Shown: piece after piece, positions 26,314-34,918 of the stretch
How positions within the stretch are numbered: position 1 is the first letter of the stretch
How the letters are laid out: every line of letters begins with the position of its first letter
Assembly (NCBI RefSeq): GCF_004331435.1
Contig: NZ_SJKA01000003.1
Span: 248,001 to 312,000, forward strand
Direction: 5' to 3'
Length of the DNA stretch: 64,000 bases
Origin: Kribbella sindirgiensis
Lineage (GTDB): Bacteria; Actinomycetota; Actinomycetes; Propionibacteriales; Kribbellaceae
The notes under the pieces: model-generated
Database searches by the model: none
What the model was told of the DNA's origin: nothing
Seen by the model: only the letters and a program-made list of their open reading frames with translations
Translations under genes and position numbers: made by a program

Positions 26314-27513
26314 GTGATCCTCACCACCAACAGACTGGTGCGCCGCGGCCTGTTCGTCACCGAGGTCCTCGTCCTGGTCGGCCTGAACACCGAGCACGTC
26401 GTACGACGTCTCGTCCTGGACGGATCGCCGCCGGCGGGCGAGGTCCTGTACTCCTGCGCGGGTGTGGCGATCGGAGCGCTCGCGCTGCTCCGACGACGCT
26501 TGCCCGGACGGCTCGCACAGCTCGCACAGCTCGCGACGGCCGCGATCGCACTGTCCCTGCTGTGCAGCCTCGCCGGTTTCCTCACGAAGCCGGGCGGGGA
26601 GCTCGCCGGTGATGCGGAGACACTCGCCCTGATTCTGCTGGTCGGCGCGAGCTGCCACCGGCTGGGGCCGCGCGCAGCCGGTGCGATCGCGGTGTTCGGC
26701 GGGGTGGCCGCCGTCCTCGCGCCCGTGCTGCGGTACGGCGGAGACTCGGTCAGCCTCACCGTCGCGGTCTTCTGGGCCTTGTTGTGGGGCAGCGGTGTCG
26801 CAGTCGGTCTGATCCTGCGCGATGGCGAAGCCCGCCGCGAGGCCGCGCAACTGGCCGCCCGGAACCGGGAACGGATCGCGCTCGCCCAAGAGCTGCACGA
26901 CCTGGTGGCGCACCACATCACAGGGGTTGTGGTGCGCACGCAGGCGGCACAGGTGGTACTCGCCGACGGCACGGAGCGGGAGTTGCTCCAAGAGATCGAG
27001 CGGGCCGGAGCCGATGCGCTCGGCGCCGTACGACGGCTGGTGATGGTGCTGCGCAGTCCGGAGCAGCAACTGCCGCTCACCGCCGGGACTCTGGTGGAGA
27101 CCATCGAGGCCAGCGTCGACGGGGACGAGGCCGTCACCTTGCGGTTGGCGTCCCAGCTCGCGGACGTCGAGGTGGCTCCGGAGACGGTGTCGACGGTGCA
27201 CCGCGTCCTGCTCGAATCCTTGACCAACGTACGCAAGCACGCGCCGGACGCGCGCCAGATCACGGTCACGGTGGAGCCGTCCGCCGACACCGGCCGGCGG
27301 TACCTGCGGGTCGAGGTGCGCAACGACGGGGCTCGGCAGGGTCGAAGCCGCCACCGCAACGCGGACGGCTACGGACTGATCGGAATGGGCGAGCGGATCG
27401 ACGCGCTGGACGGAAGGCTGACCGTCGGGGAACACGGCGAGCACGAATGGCGGGTCCTGGCCGAACTGCCCCTCCCCGGTGGCATCGGACCGGAAGGGAG
27501 AACAACACCATGA
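26314..27513 (+). CDS. Sensor histidine kinase, NarL/DesK type
   Basis: The GTG at 26314 follows AAAGGA and gives 399 residues. Five or six hydrophobic segments cover about residues 10-160, with almost no extracellular domain, so it likely senses within or near the membrane. The HisKA_3 phospho-acceptor is RERIALAQELHDLVAHHITG (His of LHD). The ATP-binding part has ESLTNVRKHAPDARQITVTV (N box) and GYGLIGMGERIDALDGRL (G boxes). Its stop overlaps the regulator's ATG (ATGA), so the two act as a pair. The signal is unknown. Confidence 0.92.
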   Translation: MILTTNRLVRRGLFVTEVLVLVGLNTEHVVRRLVLDGSPPAGEVLYSCAGVAIGALALLRRRLPGRLAQLAQLATAAIALSLLCSLAGFLTKPGGELAGDAETLALILLVGASCHRLGPRAAGAIAVFGGVAAVLAPVLRYGGDSVSLTVAVFWALLWGSGVAVGLILRDGEARREAAQLAARNRERIALAQELHDLVAHHITGVVVRTQAAQVVLADGTERELLQEIERAGADALGAVRRLVMVLRSPEQQLPLTAGTLVETIEASVDGDEAVTLRLASQLADVEVAPETVSTVHRVLLESLTNVRKHAPDARQITVTVEPSADTGRRYLRVEVRNDGARQGRSRHRNADGYGLIGMGERIDALDGRLTVGEHGEHEWRVLAELPLPGGIGPEGRTTP

Positions 27514-28190
27514 CGGTGCGAGTCCTGCTCGCCGACGACCAGGCCATGGTCCGTACGGGATTCCGGCTGATCCTCGAACGGGAGCCCGATATCGAGGTCG
27601 CCGGAGAGGCCGAGGACGGGCGGCGTGCGGTGGAGCTGGCCCGGGAGCTGCGTCCCGACGTCACGCTGATGGACATCCGGATGCCGCTGATGGACGGCCT
27701 GGCCGCGACCCGGCTGCTGGCCGGTCCCGAGGTCGCCGACCCGCTGCGGGTGCTCGTCGTGACGACGTTCGACCTCGACGAACTCGTCCACGAGGCACTC
27801 CGCTCGGGCGCCCGTGGATTCCTGCTGAAGGACGCCGGGCCGAGGCTGCTGGTGGAGGCGGTGCATGCCGCGGCCAACGGCGATGCGCTCGTGTCGCCGT
27901 CGATCACAACCCGGCTGCTGGCCCATTTCAGTACCGCCGGCCGCCGTCCGCGCCGCCCCGAACCTGCGCTGACCGACCGCGAACTGGCCGCCGTCAAGGC
28001 CGTCGCCCGGGGCCGCACCAACGCCGAGATCAGCGCGGAGCTGACGATCTCGCTGTCCACCGTCAAGTCGCATCTGGCCGCGGTTCAGCGCAAGATCGCC
28101 GCCCGCAACCGGACCGAGATCGCTGTGTGGGCGTGGGAATCCGGCCTCATGTCCCCGGCTCCGCGGTCGACCGGTCGAGGCGGATCGTAG
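27510..28190 (+). CDS. Response regulator, NarL/LuxR type
   Basis: This 226-residue protein has a receiver domain (residues 3-120: LLADDQAMVRTGF, phospho-acceptor Asp in VTLMDIRMPLMDG, VVTTFD, GFLLKDAG). A LuxR helix-turn-helix follows (about 150-210: LTDRELAAVKAVARGRTNAEI, LSTVKSHLAAVQRKI). Phosphorylation by the upstream kinase should change DNA binding. The ATG overlaps the kinase stop. The last 44 bases overlap the 3' end of the convergent gene ending at 28147. Confidence 0.93.
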   Translation: MTVRVLLADDQAMVRTGFRLILEREPDIEVAGEAEDGRRAVELARELRPDVTLMDIRMPLMDGLAATRLLAGPEVADPLRVLVVTTFDLDELVHEALRSGARGFLLKDAGPRLLVEAVHAAANGDALVSPSITTRLLAHFSTAGRRPRRPEPALTDRELAAVKAVARGRTNAEISAELTISLSTVKSHLAAVQRKIAARNRTEIAVWAWESGLMSPAPRSTGRGGS

Positions 28191-28998
28191 GCTTCGGCAC
28201 CTGGTACGTCGTGACGCCGCCGCCGTGCATGACGGTGAGGATCGCTTCGCCGACGATCGTGCCGAGGCCGTGGACGTCGACCGTCACGACGCTCAACGGC
28301 GGATGCGCCAACCGGGCGACCGCCGTGTCGTCCCAGGCGATCACGGACAACTGCTCGGGGATCCGAACGCCCAGGTCCTTGGCCGCGGCGAGGCCGCCGA
28401 TCGCCATCAGGTCGTTGTCATACACAACGGCCGTCGGGACCTGGCTGCCGGTCAGCAGCTGCCGGGTCGCCTCCCGGCCGGCGTCCTCGGAGTAGTCGCC
28501 TTCGATGACCCGCCCCTGTACGTCCCGCTCGGCGCACGTCTCCATGAACGCGTCGTCGCGGGCTTGGCAGTGCAGCATGTCCCGCGGCCCGCTGACCCGC
28601 GCGATGTCGCGATGCCCGAGATCCGCGAGCGCGCGAACGGCCGCCCGGGCGCCCTCGGCGTTGTCGACGAGCACGTTGGTGATCGGCACCTCGAGTTCCG
28701 GCCCGCCGAGCAGGACCGCCGGCACTCCCAGCCGCTCGAGCTCGGCAAGCCGCGCGTCCTGCGCCCGGAGGTCGACCATGACGATGCCGTCGACGTGGTC
28801 GTTGGCCACCCAGCGCTGCCAGATCGCGATCTCGTCGGCGATATCGGCCGCGAACTCGATCAGCAGACTCACCCGCCGCCCGACGAAGACCTCCTCGATC
28901 CCCTGCACGACGTCGGCCATGAACGGCTCCATCCCGAGCAACCGCCCGGGACGCGCCAGCACCAGCCCGGCGATCCGCTCCCGCGTCACGTCCTGCAT
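28147..28998 (-). CDS. LacI-family sensor domain without a helix-turn-helix
   Basis: The 283-residue protein aligns with LacI regulators only from the point just after the hinge: RIAGLVLARPGRLLGMEPF, DHVDGIVMVDL, PITNVLVDNAEGARAAVRAL, LGHRDIARVSGP, TAVVYDNDLMAIGGLAAAKDLG and IPEQLSVIAWDDTAVARL. The 50-residue DNA-binding head is absent. A strong ribosome site (GGAGGGGAG) precedes the ATG, and only 73 bases separate it from the divergent ROK gene, so no head was lost to a nearby frameshift. It has no export signal. It may be a cytoplasmic sugar-binding modulator working with the ROK repressor, or a decayed regulator. Confidence 0.85.
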   Translation of the reverse strand: MQDVTRERIAGLVLARPGRLLGMEPFMADVVQGIEEVFVGRRVSLLIEFAADIADEIAIWQRWVANDHVDGIVMVDLRAQDARLAELERLGVPAVLLGGPELEVPITNVLVDNAEGARAAVRALADLGHRDIARVSGPRDMLHCQARDDAFMETCAERDVQGRVIEGDYSEDAGREATRQLLTGSQVPTAVVYDNDLMAIGGLAAAKDLGVRIPEQLSVIAWDDTAVARLAHPPLSVVTVDVHGLGTIVGEAILTVMHGGGVTTYQVPKPTIRLDRSTAEPGT

Positions 28999-29039
28999 AG
29001 ACTCCCCTCCAAGGCCACCGAAGCCACTATATTCACAGA

Positions 29040-29049
29040 CCTAACAAAC
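29040..29049. promoter_or_regulatory. ROK-type box in the divergent promoter
   Basis: The complement reads GTTTGTTAGG, matching GTTTATTAGG at 30330-30339 in nine of ten positions. It lies between the sensor-like gene and the ROK gene in an A/T-rich stretch. It probably marks binding by the ROK repressor (inference). Confidence 0.45.
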
Positions 29050-29071
29050 TCAGCAGAGAGCGGATGTCCCG

Positions 29072-30280
29072 ATGCAGCGGGTCAGCGACACGTCGCGATC
29101 ACCGGGTTACGACCCGGCACCGACGAACAGCCGTGCCCTCATTGTGGACAGCATCCGCTCCGCGGGCACGGTCAGCCGGGTGGAACTCACCCAGATCACC
29201 GGCCTCACCGCCCCTTCGGTCACCACGCTGGTCCGGCGGCTGATCGACGACGGCCTGGTCGACGAGGCCGGTCGCGGCTCGTCCACCGGTGGCAAGCCTC
29301 GCACGATGCTGCGGATCAGGGCGGCAGCGCGGTACGTCGTCGGCGTACATCTGAGCGCCGACAGCCTGACGTACGTGCTGGTCGACTACGCCGGCGCCGT
29401 CGTGGCCCGCTGGCGGCGCGCCGGGCCGGGCGACGACAGCGATCCGGAGCAGGTCGTGGAGCGGATCGCGGCCGAGACCACCGAGCTGATCGAGCGTTCG
29501 GGTATCGATGCGTCGCTCGTCCTCGGGCTCGGCTTCGTGTGTCCCGGGCCGCTGATCCGCAACCGCGGCGTCACGTCCGCGCCGCCGTCGATGACGCGCT
29601 GGGTCGGGTTCCCGATCCATCGCCGGCTGGAGGAACGGCTCGGCCTGCCCGCACTGCTGGAGAACGACGCGACCGCGGCCGCCGCGGGCACCCGGCTCAC
29701 CACCAGCCACGACGTCTCGGTGATGGCCGCGCTGTTCATGAGCGAGGGCATCGGATCCGGCCTGCGGCTGAACGGCAACGTCTACCAGGGCGCCCACGGC
29801 AACGCCGGCGAGGTCGGGCACATCTGCGTCCAGATCGGCGGGCCGCAGTGCTGGTGCGGGAGCACCGGCTGCCTGGAGGCGATCGCCGGTCCCGCCACGG
29901 TCGTCGCCAAGGCCCGCGCGGCGGGGCTCGACCTCGGATCGCCACGCCGTACCGGGGTCGCGGCGTTCGCCGCCATCGCCCGGCTGGCGCTGACCGGGGA
30001 CTCCCGGGCCGAGGCGATCCTGCGGGACTCCGCGTCCTGGCTCGCGCTCGGCGCGCAGACGATCACCAACATGTACGACGTCCAGCTGCTGGTGCTGACC
30101 GGGCCGGCGTTCGCCGTCGCCGGGACGATCTACCTGCCGGTCATCCAGGAGCGGATCCTGAGCTCCTCGTTCGGGCGCGCCGTGAACACCGAAGTGGTGC
30201 TCGACGAGCGCGGACACGACGCCGCCGCCATCGGCGCGGCCCTGATGATGCTCCGCTCCGAGCGCGCGATCTCTGCCTGA
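29072..30280 (+). CDS. ROK-family transcriptional regulator
   Basis: The 402-residue protein has a MarR-like winged helix at about 20-80 (SRVELTQITGLTAPSVTTLV) and a sugar-kinase-fold ROK domain: VVGVHLSADSLTYVLVDYAG, LLENDATAAAAG, GNAGEVGHI. The structural zinc site is CWCGSTGCLEA, preceded by the conserved His. ROK regulators repress sugar-import operons until the sugar binds. It stands directly before the ABC operon, with matching boxes on both sides of it. No kinase-type ATP motif (DxGxT) is evident, as expected for a regulator. Confidence 0.92.
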   Translation: MQRVSDTSRSPGYDPAPTNSRALIVDSIRSAGTVSRVELTQITGLTAPSVTTLVRRLIDDGLVDEAGRGSSTGGKPRTMLRIRAAARYVVGVHLSADSLTYVLVDYAGAVVARWRRAGPGDDSDPEQVVERIAAETTELIERSGIDASLVLGLGFVCPGPLIRNRGVTSAPPSMTRWVGFPIHRRLEERLGLPALLENDATAAAAGTRLTTSHDVSVMAALFMSEGIGSGLRLNGNVYQGAHGNAGEVGHICVQIGGPQCWCGSTGCLEAIAGPATVVAKARAAGLDLGSPRRTGVAAFAAIARLALTGDSRAEAILRDSASWLALGAQTITNMYDVQLLVLTGPAFAVAGTIYLPVIQERILSSSFGRAVNTEVVLDERGHDAAAIGAALMMLRSERAISA

Positions 30281-30330
30281 CTTGGCACCCTTCGCAGTCG
30301 AACCGTTACTGGGCTAGCTCTTGCGCCTTG

Positions 30331-30351
30331 TTTATTAGGCGAACTAAGTTA
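30331..30351. promoter_or_regulatory. ROK operator candidate before the ABC operon
   Basis: TTAG-GCGAA-CTAA (30335-30347) is an inverted repeat inside an A/T-rich run, about 85 bases before the binding-protein ATG. The arms (TTATTAGG and, on the complement, ACTTAGTT) are typical of ROK-regulator sites. The GTTTATTAGG half recurs at 29040-29049. Confidence 0.55.
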
Positions 30352-30431
30352 CGGCCAGCTTCCCTGGCGGCTGCCGGGTGACGCGTTTCGAGGACCGCGT
30401 TCGCGCCGGTCGTGCCGAGAGGATCCAATCG

Positions 30432-32126
30432 ATGCCCCAGAACCCGATGAACCGAGCGAGGGCGCGGCGCCTGGTGGGCGCCGTCGCCGCCGCGACCGCC
30501 ACCGCACTCCTGCTCGCCGCCTGCGAAGGCGCCGCGGCCGGCAACCAGCCCGCCGCCAAGGACGCCTCGATCACCGTCGCGGCCGGTGACATCACCACCG
30601 AGAACTTCAACCCGTTCAGCAGCACCGCGCTGCAGCCGACGCTGGGCGTCATCTACGAGCCGCTGTACTGGTACAACTTCGCGAAGCAGTCCGACCCGAC
30701 GCCGGTCCTCGCCTCGGGCTTCTCGTGGAACGCCGCCGGCACCGAGCTGACCATCAAGACCCGGCACGACGTGAAGTGGAACGACGGCCAGCCGTTCACC
30801 GCCAAGGATGTCGCTTTCACGTTCAACCTGGTCGCGAAGACCCCGGCGCTGAACCCGTCCGGTCTCGCCGCGACCGCGAAGGCCACGTCGGACGACACCG
30901 CCGTACTGACCTTCAAGTCGAAGTCCTTCATGCAGGAGCCGGCCGTGCTCGCCAACCAGGCGATCGTGCCCGAGCACATCTGGAAGGACATCAAGGACCC
31001 GACGACGGACCTCAACAAGAACCCGGTCGGCACCGGCCCGTTCAAGGTGAAGTCGTACACGCCGCAGAGCTTCGTGCTGACGAAGAACGACCAGTACTGG
31101 GAGGCGGGCAAGCCCACCATCAAGGAGGTGCGCTACCTGCCGGTGACGTCCGCCGACGCCGCCAGCGCCGCTCTGGTCGCGGGCAAGGTCGACTGGGCCA
31201 GCGCGTACCTGCCCGGCATCGACAACATCATGAAGTCCGGCAAGAACCTGACCTATGTGAACACCCCCGTGATGACGACCGTCGTCGTGACCTGCTCCAA
31301 CGCCGCCCTCGGGTGCGCCGGGCCGCAGACCGACCCGGCCGTCCGCAAGGCGATCTACCTGGCGATGAACCGCGAACAGCTCGCGAAGCTGGCCGGCGGT
31401 GGCGTCGCGGGCGTCGGCTCGCCGACGATGCTGCTCCCGGGCCGCGACGACAGCTGGATCGCGGACGCCGGTACGGCGAAACTCCCGCAGAGCGCGAACG
31501 CGGAAGAGGCGGGCAAGCTCCTCGATGCGGCCGGGTGGACGAAGGGCAGTGACGGCGTACGGGCGAAGGACGGCAAGCGGCTGTCGCTGACCGTCCAGAC
31601 CGTCACCGGGTGGAGCGACTACATCCTGATCAACGACACGCTCAAGCAGCAGCTGGCCGCGGTCGGCATCGAGCTCAAGCCCAGTCAGGTGTCCTGGAAC
31701 GAGTGGAACGCCGCCCAGACCAACGGCAAGTTCCAGCTGTCGCTCGACTCCGTCGGCCTCGGCGCGTCCACGAACCCGTACTTCACCTACGACAGCAAGC
31801 TCGCCACGACGAACACCGCACCGGTCGGCAAGTCCGCGTCGGCCGGTAACCAGTCCCGGTTCTCGAACCCGGCGGTCGACGCCGCGCTCAAGACGGCCGC
31901 CGGTACCACGGACCAGGCCGCGCAGAAGGTGGAGTACGCGAAGATCCAGTCGATCATCGCCGACCAGCTGCCCTACATCCCGGTCTACGTGAACTCGATG
32001 CTCACCGAGTTCAACACCTCGCGCGCGACCGGCTGGCCGACCAAGGACAACCTGTACGTCCTGCCCGCCGCGTGGAAGGCCTGGGACGCAGGCATCGTCC
32101 TCAAGACGATCAAGCCCGCCAGCTGA
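30432..32126 (+). CDS. ABC transporter substrate-binding lipoprotein, family 5 (oligopeptide/oligosaccharide)
   Basis: The ATG at 30432 follows GAGAGGA and gives 564 residues with lipobox LLAAC (Cys near 35). Family 5 features are the N-terminal DASITVAAGDITTENFNPFS, TIKTRHDVKWNDGQPFTAKD and KNPVGTGPFKVKSY. In proteobacteria such proteins bind peptides, but in actinobacteria and Thermotoga several bind oligosaccharides. The ROK regulator and the LacI-type sensor upstream favour a sugar here (inference). It is first of a five-gene importer operon. Confidence 0.92.
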   Translation: MPQNPMNRARARRLVGAVAAATATALLLAACEGAAAGNQPAAKDASITVAAGDITTENFNPFSSTALQPTLGVIYEPLYWYNFAKQSDPTPVLASGFSWNAAGTELTIKTRHDVKWNDGQPFTAKDVAFTFNLVAKTPALNPSGLAATAKATSDDTAVLTFKSKSFMQEPAVLANQAIVPEHIWKDIKDPTTDLNKNPVGTGPFKVKSYTPQSFVLTKNDQYWEAGKPTIKEVRYLPVTSADAASAALVAGKVDWASAYLPGIDNIMKSGKNLTYVNTPVMTTVVVTCSNAALGCAGPQTDPAVRKAIYLAMNREQLAKLAGGGVAGVGSPTMLLPGRDDSWIADAGTAKLPQSANAEEAGKLLDAAGWTKGSDGVRAKDGKRLSLTVQTVTGWSDYILINDTLKQQLAAVGIELKPSQVSWNEWNAAQTNGKFQLSLDSVGLGASTNPYFTYDSKLATTNTAPVGKSASAGNQSRFSNPAVDAALKTAAGTTDQAAQKVEYAKIQSIIADQLPYIPVYVNSMLTEFNTSRATGWPTKDNLYVLPAAWKAWDAGIVLKTIKPAS

Positions 32127-32139
32127 GCCCGGGCCGGCT

Positions 32140-33129
32140 GTGCGCTACCTGCTGCGGAAACTCGCCTTCTACGTGGTCGCCCTCTGGGCGGCCCTGACGC
32201 TGAACTTCCTGGTTCCCCGCCTGATGCCGGGGAACCCGGTCGACCTGATGCTGTCCAAGCTCGCGACCAAGGGACCGGTCACGCCGACCACCCGGACCGC
32301 GATCGAGGCACTGCTCGGCACGGACACGCACTCGTCGCTGTGGAGTCAGTACTGGACCTACCTGCACCACCTGGTCACCGGCGACCTCGGTACGTCGATC
32401 GCGTACTTCCCGGCGCCGGTGTCCCAGGTCATCGGCCAGACGCTGCCCTGGACCGTGGGCCTGATCGGTCTCGCGACGGTGATCTCGTTCGCGATCGGAA
32501 TCCTGCTGGGACGCGCCGCCGGCTGGCGGCGCGGTTCCTGGGTCGACAACCTGATCCCGGTCACCACGATGCTGCAGTCGGTGCCGTACTTCTGGCTCGC
32601 GCTGCTGCTGCTCTTCCTGCTCGGCAGCACCTGGCCGGTGTTCCCGCTCAGCGGCGGGTACGACGTGTACTCCGTGACGCCGGGCTGGAGCCTTCCGTTC
32701 GCGCAGTCCGTGCTGTACCACGGAGCCCTGCCGGCGTTGACGATCGTCATCTCGTCGGTCGGCGGCTGGATGCTCGGGATGCGGAACATGATGGTCTCGA
32801 CGATGTCCGAGGACTTCGTCGTGACCGCCGAGGCGAAAGGCCTGACACCGCGCCGGATCCGGTCCCGGTACGTGGCCCGGAACGCGGTCCTGCCGTCCAT
32901 CTCCGGGTTCGCGATCTCGCTGGGTTTCGTGGTCGCCGGCTCGATCGTCACCGAGGCGGTGTTCTCCTACCCGGGGATCGGCTCCGCGCTTCTGCTTGCT
33001 GTCGGCAACAACGACTACGCGCTGATGCAGGGCGTCTTCCTGATCATCACGCTCGCGGTCCTCGGCGCGAACCTGCTCGTCGACCTCCTGTACGGCGTCA
33101 TCGACCCCCGCACCCGTGCGCGGTCCTGA
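32140..33129 (+). CDS. ABC transporter permease, DppB/OppB type
   Basis: The GTG at 32140 gives 329 residues. The N-terminal segment YLLRKLAFYVVALWAALTLN and the MPGNPVD motif after it are typical of DppB/OppB. Six membrane spans are predicted. The EAA loop reads TAEAKGLTPRRIRSRYVARN. It forms half of the inner-membrane channel with the next protein and lies 13 bases after the binding-protein gene. Confidence 0.92.
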   Translation: MRYLLRKLAFYVVALWAALTLNFLVPRLMPGNPVDLMLSKLATKGPVTPTTRTAIEALLGTDTHSSLWSQYWTYLHHLVTGDLGTSIAYFPAPVSQVIGQTLPWTVGLIGLATVISFAIGILLGRAAGWRRGSWVDNLIPVTTMLQSVPYFWLALLLLFLLGSTWPVFPLSGGYDVYSVTPGWSLPFAQSVLYHGALPALTIVISSVGGWMLGMRNMMVSTMSEDFVVTAEAKGLTPRRIRSRYVARNAVLPSISGFAISLGFVVAGSIVTEAVFSYPGIGSALLLAVGNNDYALMQGVFLIITLAVLGANLLVDLLYGVIDPRTRARS

Positions 33130-33140
33130 GGAAGGGCTCT

Positions 33141-34058
33141 ATGGCTATCACCACTGAAGGGGCCGCCGCCGTGCAGGAATCGGCGCCGGTCCGCCGCCGG
33201 TCCCTGCCGCCGATGACCGTCAAGCTGGCCGTCGGGCTGGGCATCGCCGGCCTGATCATCCTGTTCGGCGTACTCGGTCCGCTGCTCGTCGGCGATCCGT
33301 CGACGGTCCGCGACGTCGGCCTGACCGGACCGGGGAACGGTTTCCTGCTCGGCACCACGCAGAGCGGACAGGACGTGTTCGCCCAGCTCGCGTACGCCAC
33401 CCGCGGTTCGCTGATCATCGGCGTCGTGGTCGGTGCGATCACGTTGCTGCTGTCGTCGTTCTTCGGCATCGTCGGCGCGTTCGTCGGCGGCTGGACCGAC
33501 GAGGCGTTCTCGCTGTTCACCAACATCATGCTGGTGATTCCCGGTCTGCCGCTGGTGATCGTGATCTCCAGCTATGTGCCGAACAAGTCGATCTGGCTGG
33601 TGGCCGCGGTCCTCGCGATCACCAGCTGGGCCGGGTCCGCGCGCGTCCTGCGCGGTTTCACCCTCAGCGTGCGCAGCCGCGACTACGTCCTCGCGGCCCG
33701 GATCGGCGGCGAGAAGCGCTGGCGGATCCTGCTCGTCGAGATCCTGCCGAACCTGATCCCGCTGCTCGCGTCGCAGGTCGTGTTCGCGGTCATCTTCGCG
33801 ATCCTCGGCGAGGCGGGCCTGTCGTTCCTCGGGCTCGGCGCGTCCGGCTCGTTCACCTGGGGCACGATGCTCTTCTACGCCCAGAACGGGCTGGCGCTCC
33901 GGCTCGGTGCCTGGTGGTGGTTCGCGCCGCCCGGCCTCGCGATCGCGCTGTTCGGCGCGGCGCTGTCGCTGATCAACTTCTCGATCGACGAGATCATCAA
34001 CCCGAAGCTGCGTTCACAGACGCGTGCCGAGCGCAACAAGTGGAGCGTGAAAGCATGA
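33141..34058 (+). CDS. ABC transporter permease, DppC/OppC type
   Basis: The 305-residue second channel subunit has a cytoplasmic head (residues 1-30), first span VKLAVGLGIAGLIILFGVLG, the DppC motif LLGTTQSGQDVFAQLAYATR, and the EAA loop AARIGGEKRWRILLVEILPN. GAGGAAGG stands before the ATG. Its stop overlaps the next ATG (ATGA), so channel and ATPase are translated together. Confidence 0.92.
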   Translation: MAITTEGAAAVQESAPVRRRSLPPMTVKLAVGLGIAGLIILFGVLGPLLVGDPSTVRDVGLTGPGNGFLLGTTQSGQDVFAQLAYATRGSLIIGVVVGAITLLLSSFFGIVGAFVGGWTDEAFSLFTNIMLVIPGLPLVIVISSYVPNKSIWLVAAVLAITSWAGSARVLRGFTLSVRSRDYVLAARIGGEKRWRILLVEILPNLIPLLASQVVFAVIFAILGEAGLSFLGLGASGSFTWGTMLFYAQNGLALRLGAWWWFAPPGLAIALFGAALSLINFSIDEIINPKLRSQTRAERNKWSVKA

Positions 34059-34918
34059 GTGTGCTGAGTATCGAGAACCTGAGCATCGACTACCGCGCCG
34101 AGACGACCGTCCACGCCGTACGCGAGGTCTCTCTCACCCTGGAACGCGGCGAGATCCTCGGCCTGGCTGGTGAGAGCGGCTGCGGGAAGTCGACGCTGGC
34201 GTACGCGATCACCCGTCTGCTCAAGCCGCCGGCGGCGATCACCGGCGGGCGCGTCGTCTTCTCGTCTCGCGAGGGGTACGACATCGACCTGTCGTCGCTG
34301 GCCGGCGACGATCTGCGGGCGTTCCGCTGGGACAAGATCGCAATGGTCTTCCAGGGCGCGATGAACTCGCTCAATCCGGTACTACGGATCTCCGAGCAGC
34401 TCGAAGACGTGTTCATCACGCATCGTCCCGAGCTGAGCAAGGCGGATCGCCGGGCCCGCTGCGCCGACCTGCTCGAACGGGTCGGCGTCGACCGGGACCG
34501 GCTCCGCGCCTACCCGCACGAACTGTCCGGGGGCATGCGGCAGCGGGTGATGATCGCGATGGCGCTGGCGCTCGAGCCGCAGGTGCTGATCATGGACGAG
34601 CCGACCACCGCGCTCGACGTGGTCGTGCAGCGGGAGATCCTCCGGGAGATCACCCGGCTCCGCTCGGAGCTGGGGTTCGCGGTCGTCTTCATCACCCACG
34701 ACCTGCCGCTGCTGCTCGAGATCAGCGACCGGATCGCGGTGATGCGGGCCGGGCTGATCGTCGAACTGGACGACGCGCTGACGCTCTACACGAAGCCCAA
34801 ACACCCGTACACGAAGCGATTGCTGTCGTCCTTCCCCAGCCTGACCGGTGAGCGCGGCGGCTTCGTACGAACCGGCGAGATCGCACTCGAAGAGACTGAT
34901 CAGACGGTGGAGGCTTGA
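34055..34918 (+). CDS. ABC transporter ATPase, DppD/OppD type
   Basis: The 287-residue ATPase has Walker A GESGCGKST, Q-loop MVFQGAMNSLNP, signature LSGGMRQRV, Walker B VLIMDEPTTALD and switch His in FITHDL. The C-terminal extension is short (HPYTKRLLSSFPSLTGERG) and lacks the four-cysteine iron-sulphur motif of some family members. It pairs with the next gene to power import. Confidence 0.93.
   Translation: MSVLSIENLSIDYRAETTVHAVREVSLTLERGEILGLAGESGCGKSTLAYAITRLLKPPAAITGGRVVFSSREGYDIDLSSLAGDDLRAFRWDKIAMVFQGAMNSLNPVLRISEQLEDVFITHRPELSKADRRARCADLLERVGVDRDRLRAYPHELSGGMRQRVMIAMALALEPQVLIMDEPTTALDVVVQREILREITRLRSELGFAVVFITHDLPLLLEISDRIAVMRAGLIVELDDALTLYTKPKHPYTKRLLSSFPSLTGERGGFVRTGEIALEETDQTVEA

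Noticed and set aside
25213-27444. 743-codon minus-strand frame
   Set aside because: Shadow of the secreted hydrolase and histidine kinase genes, which carry clear motifs.
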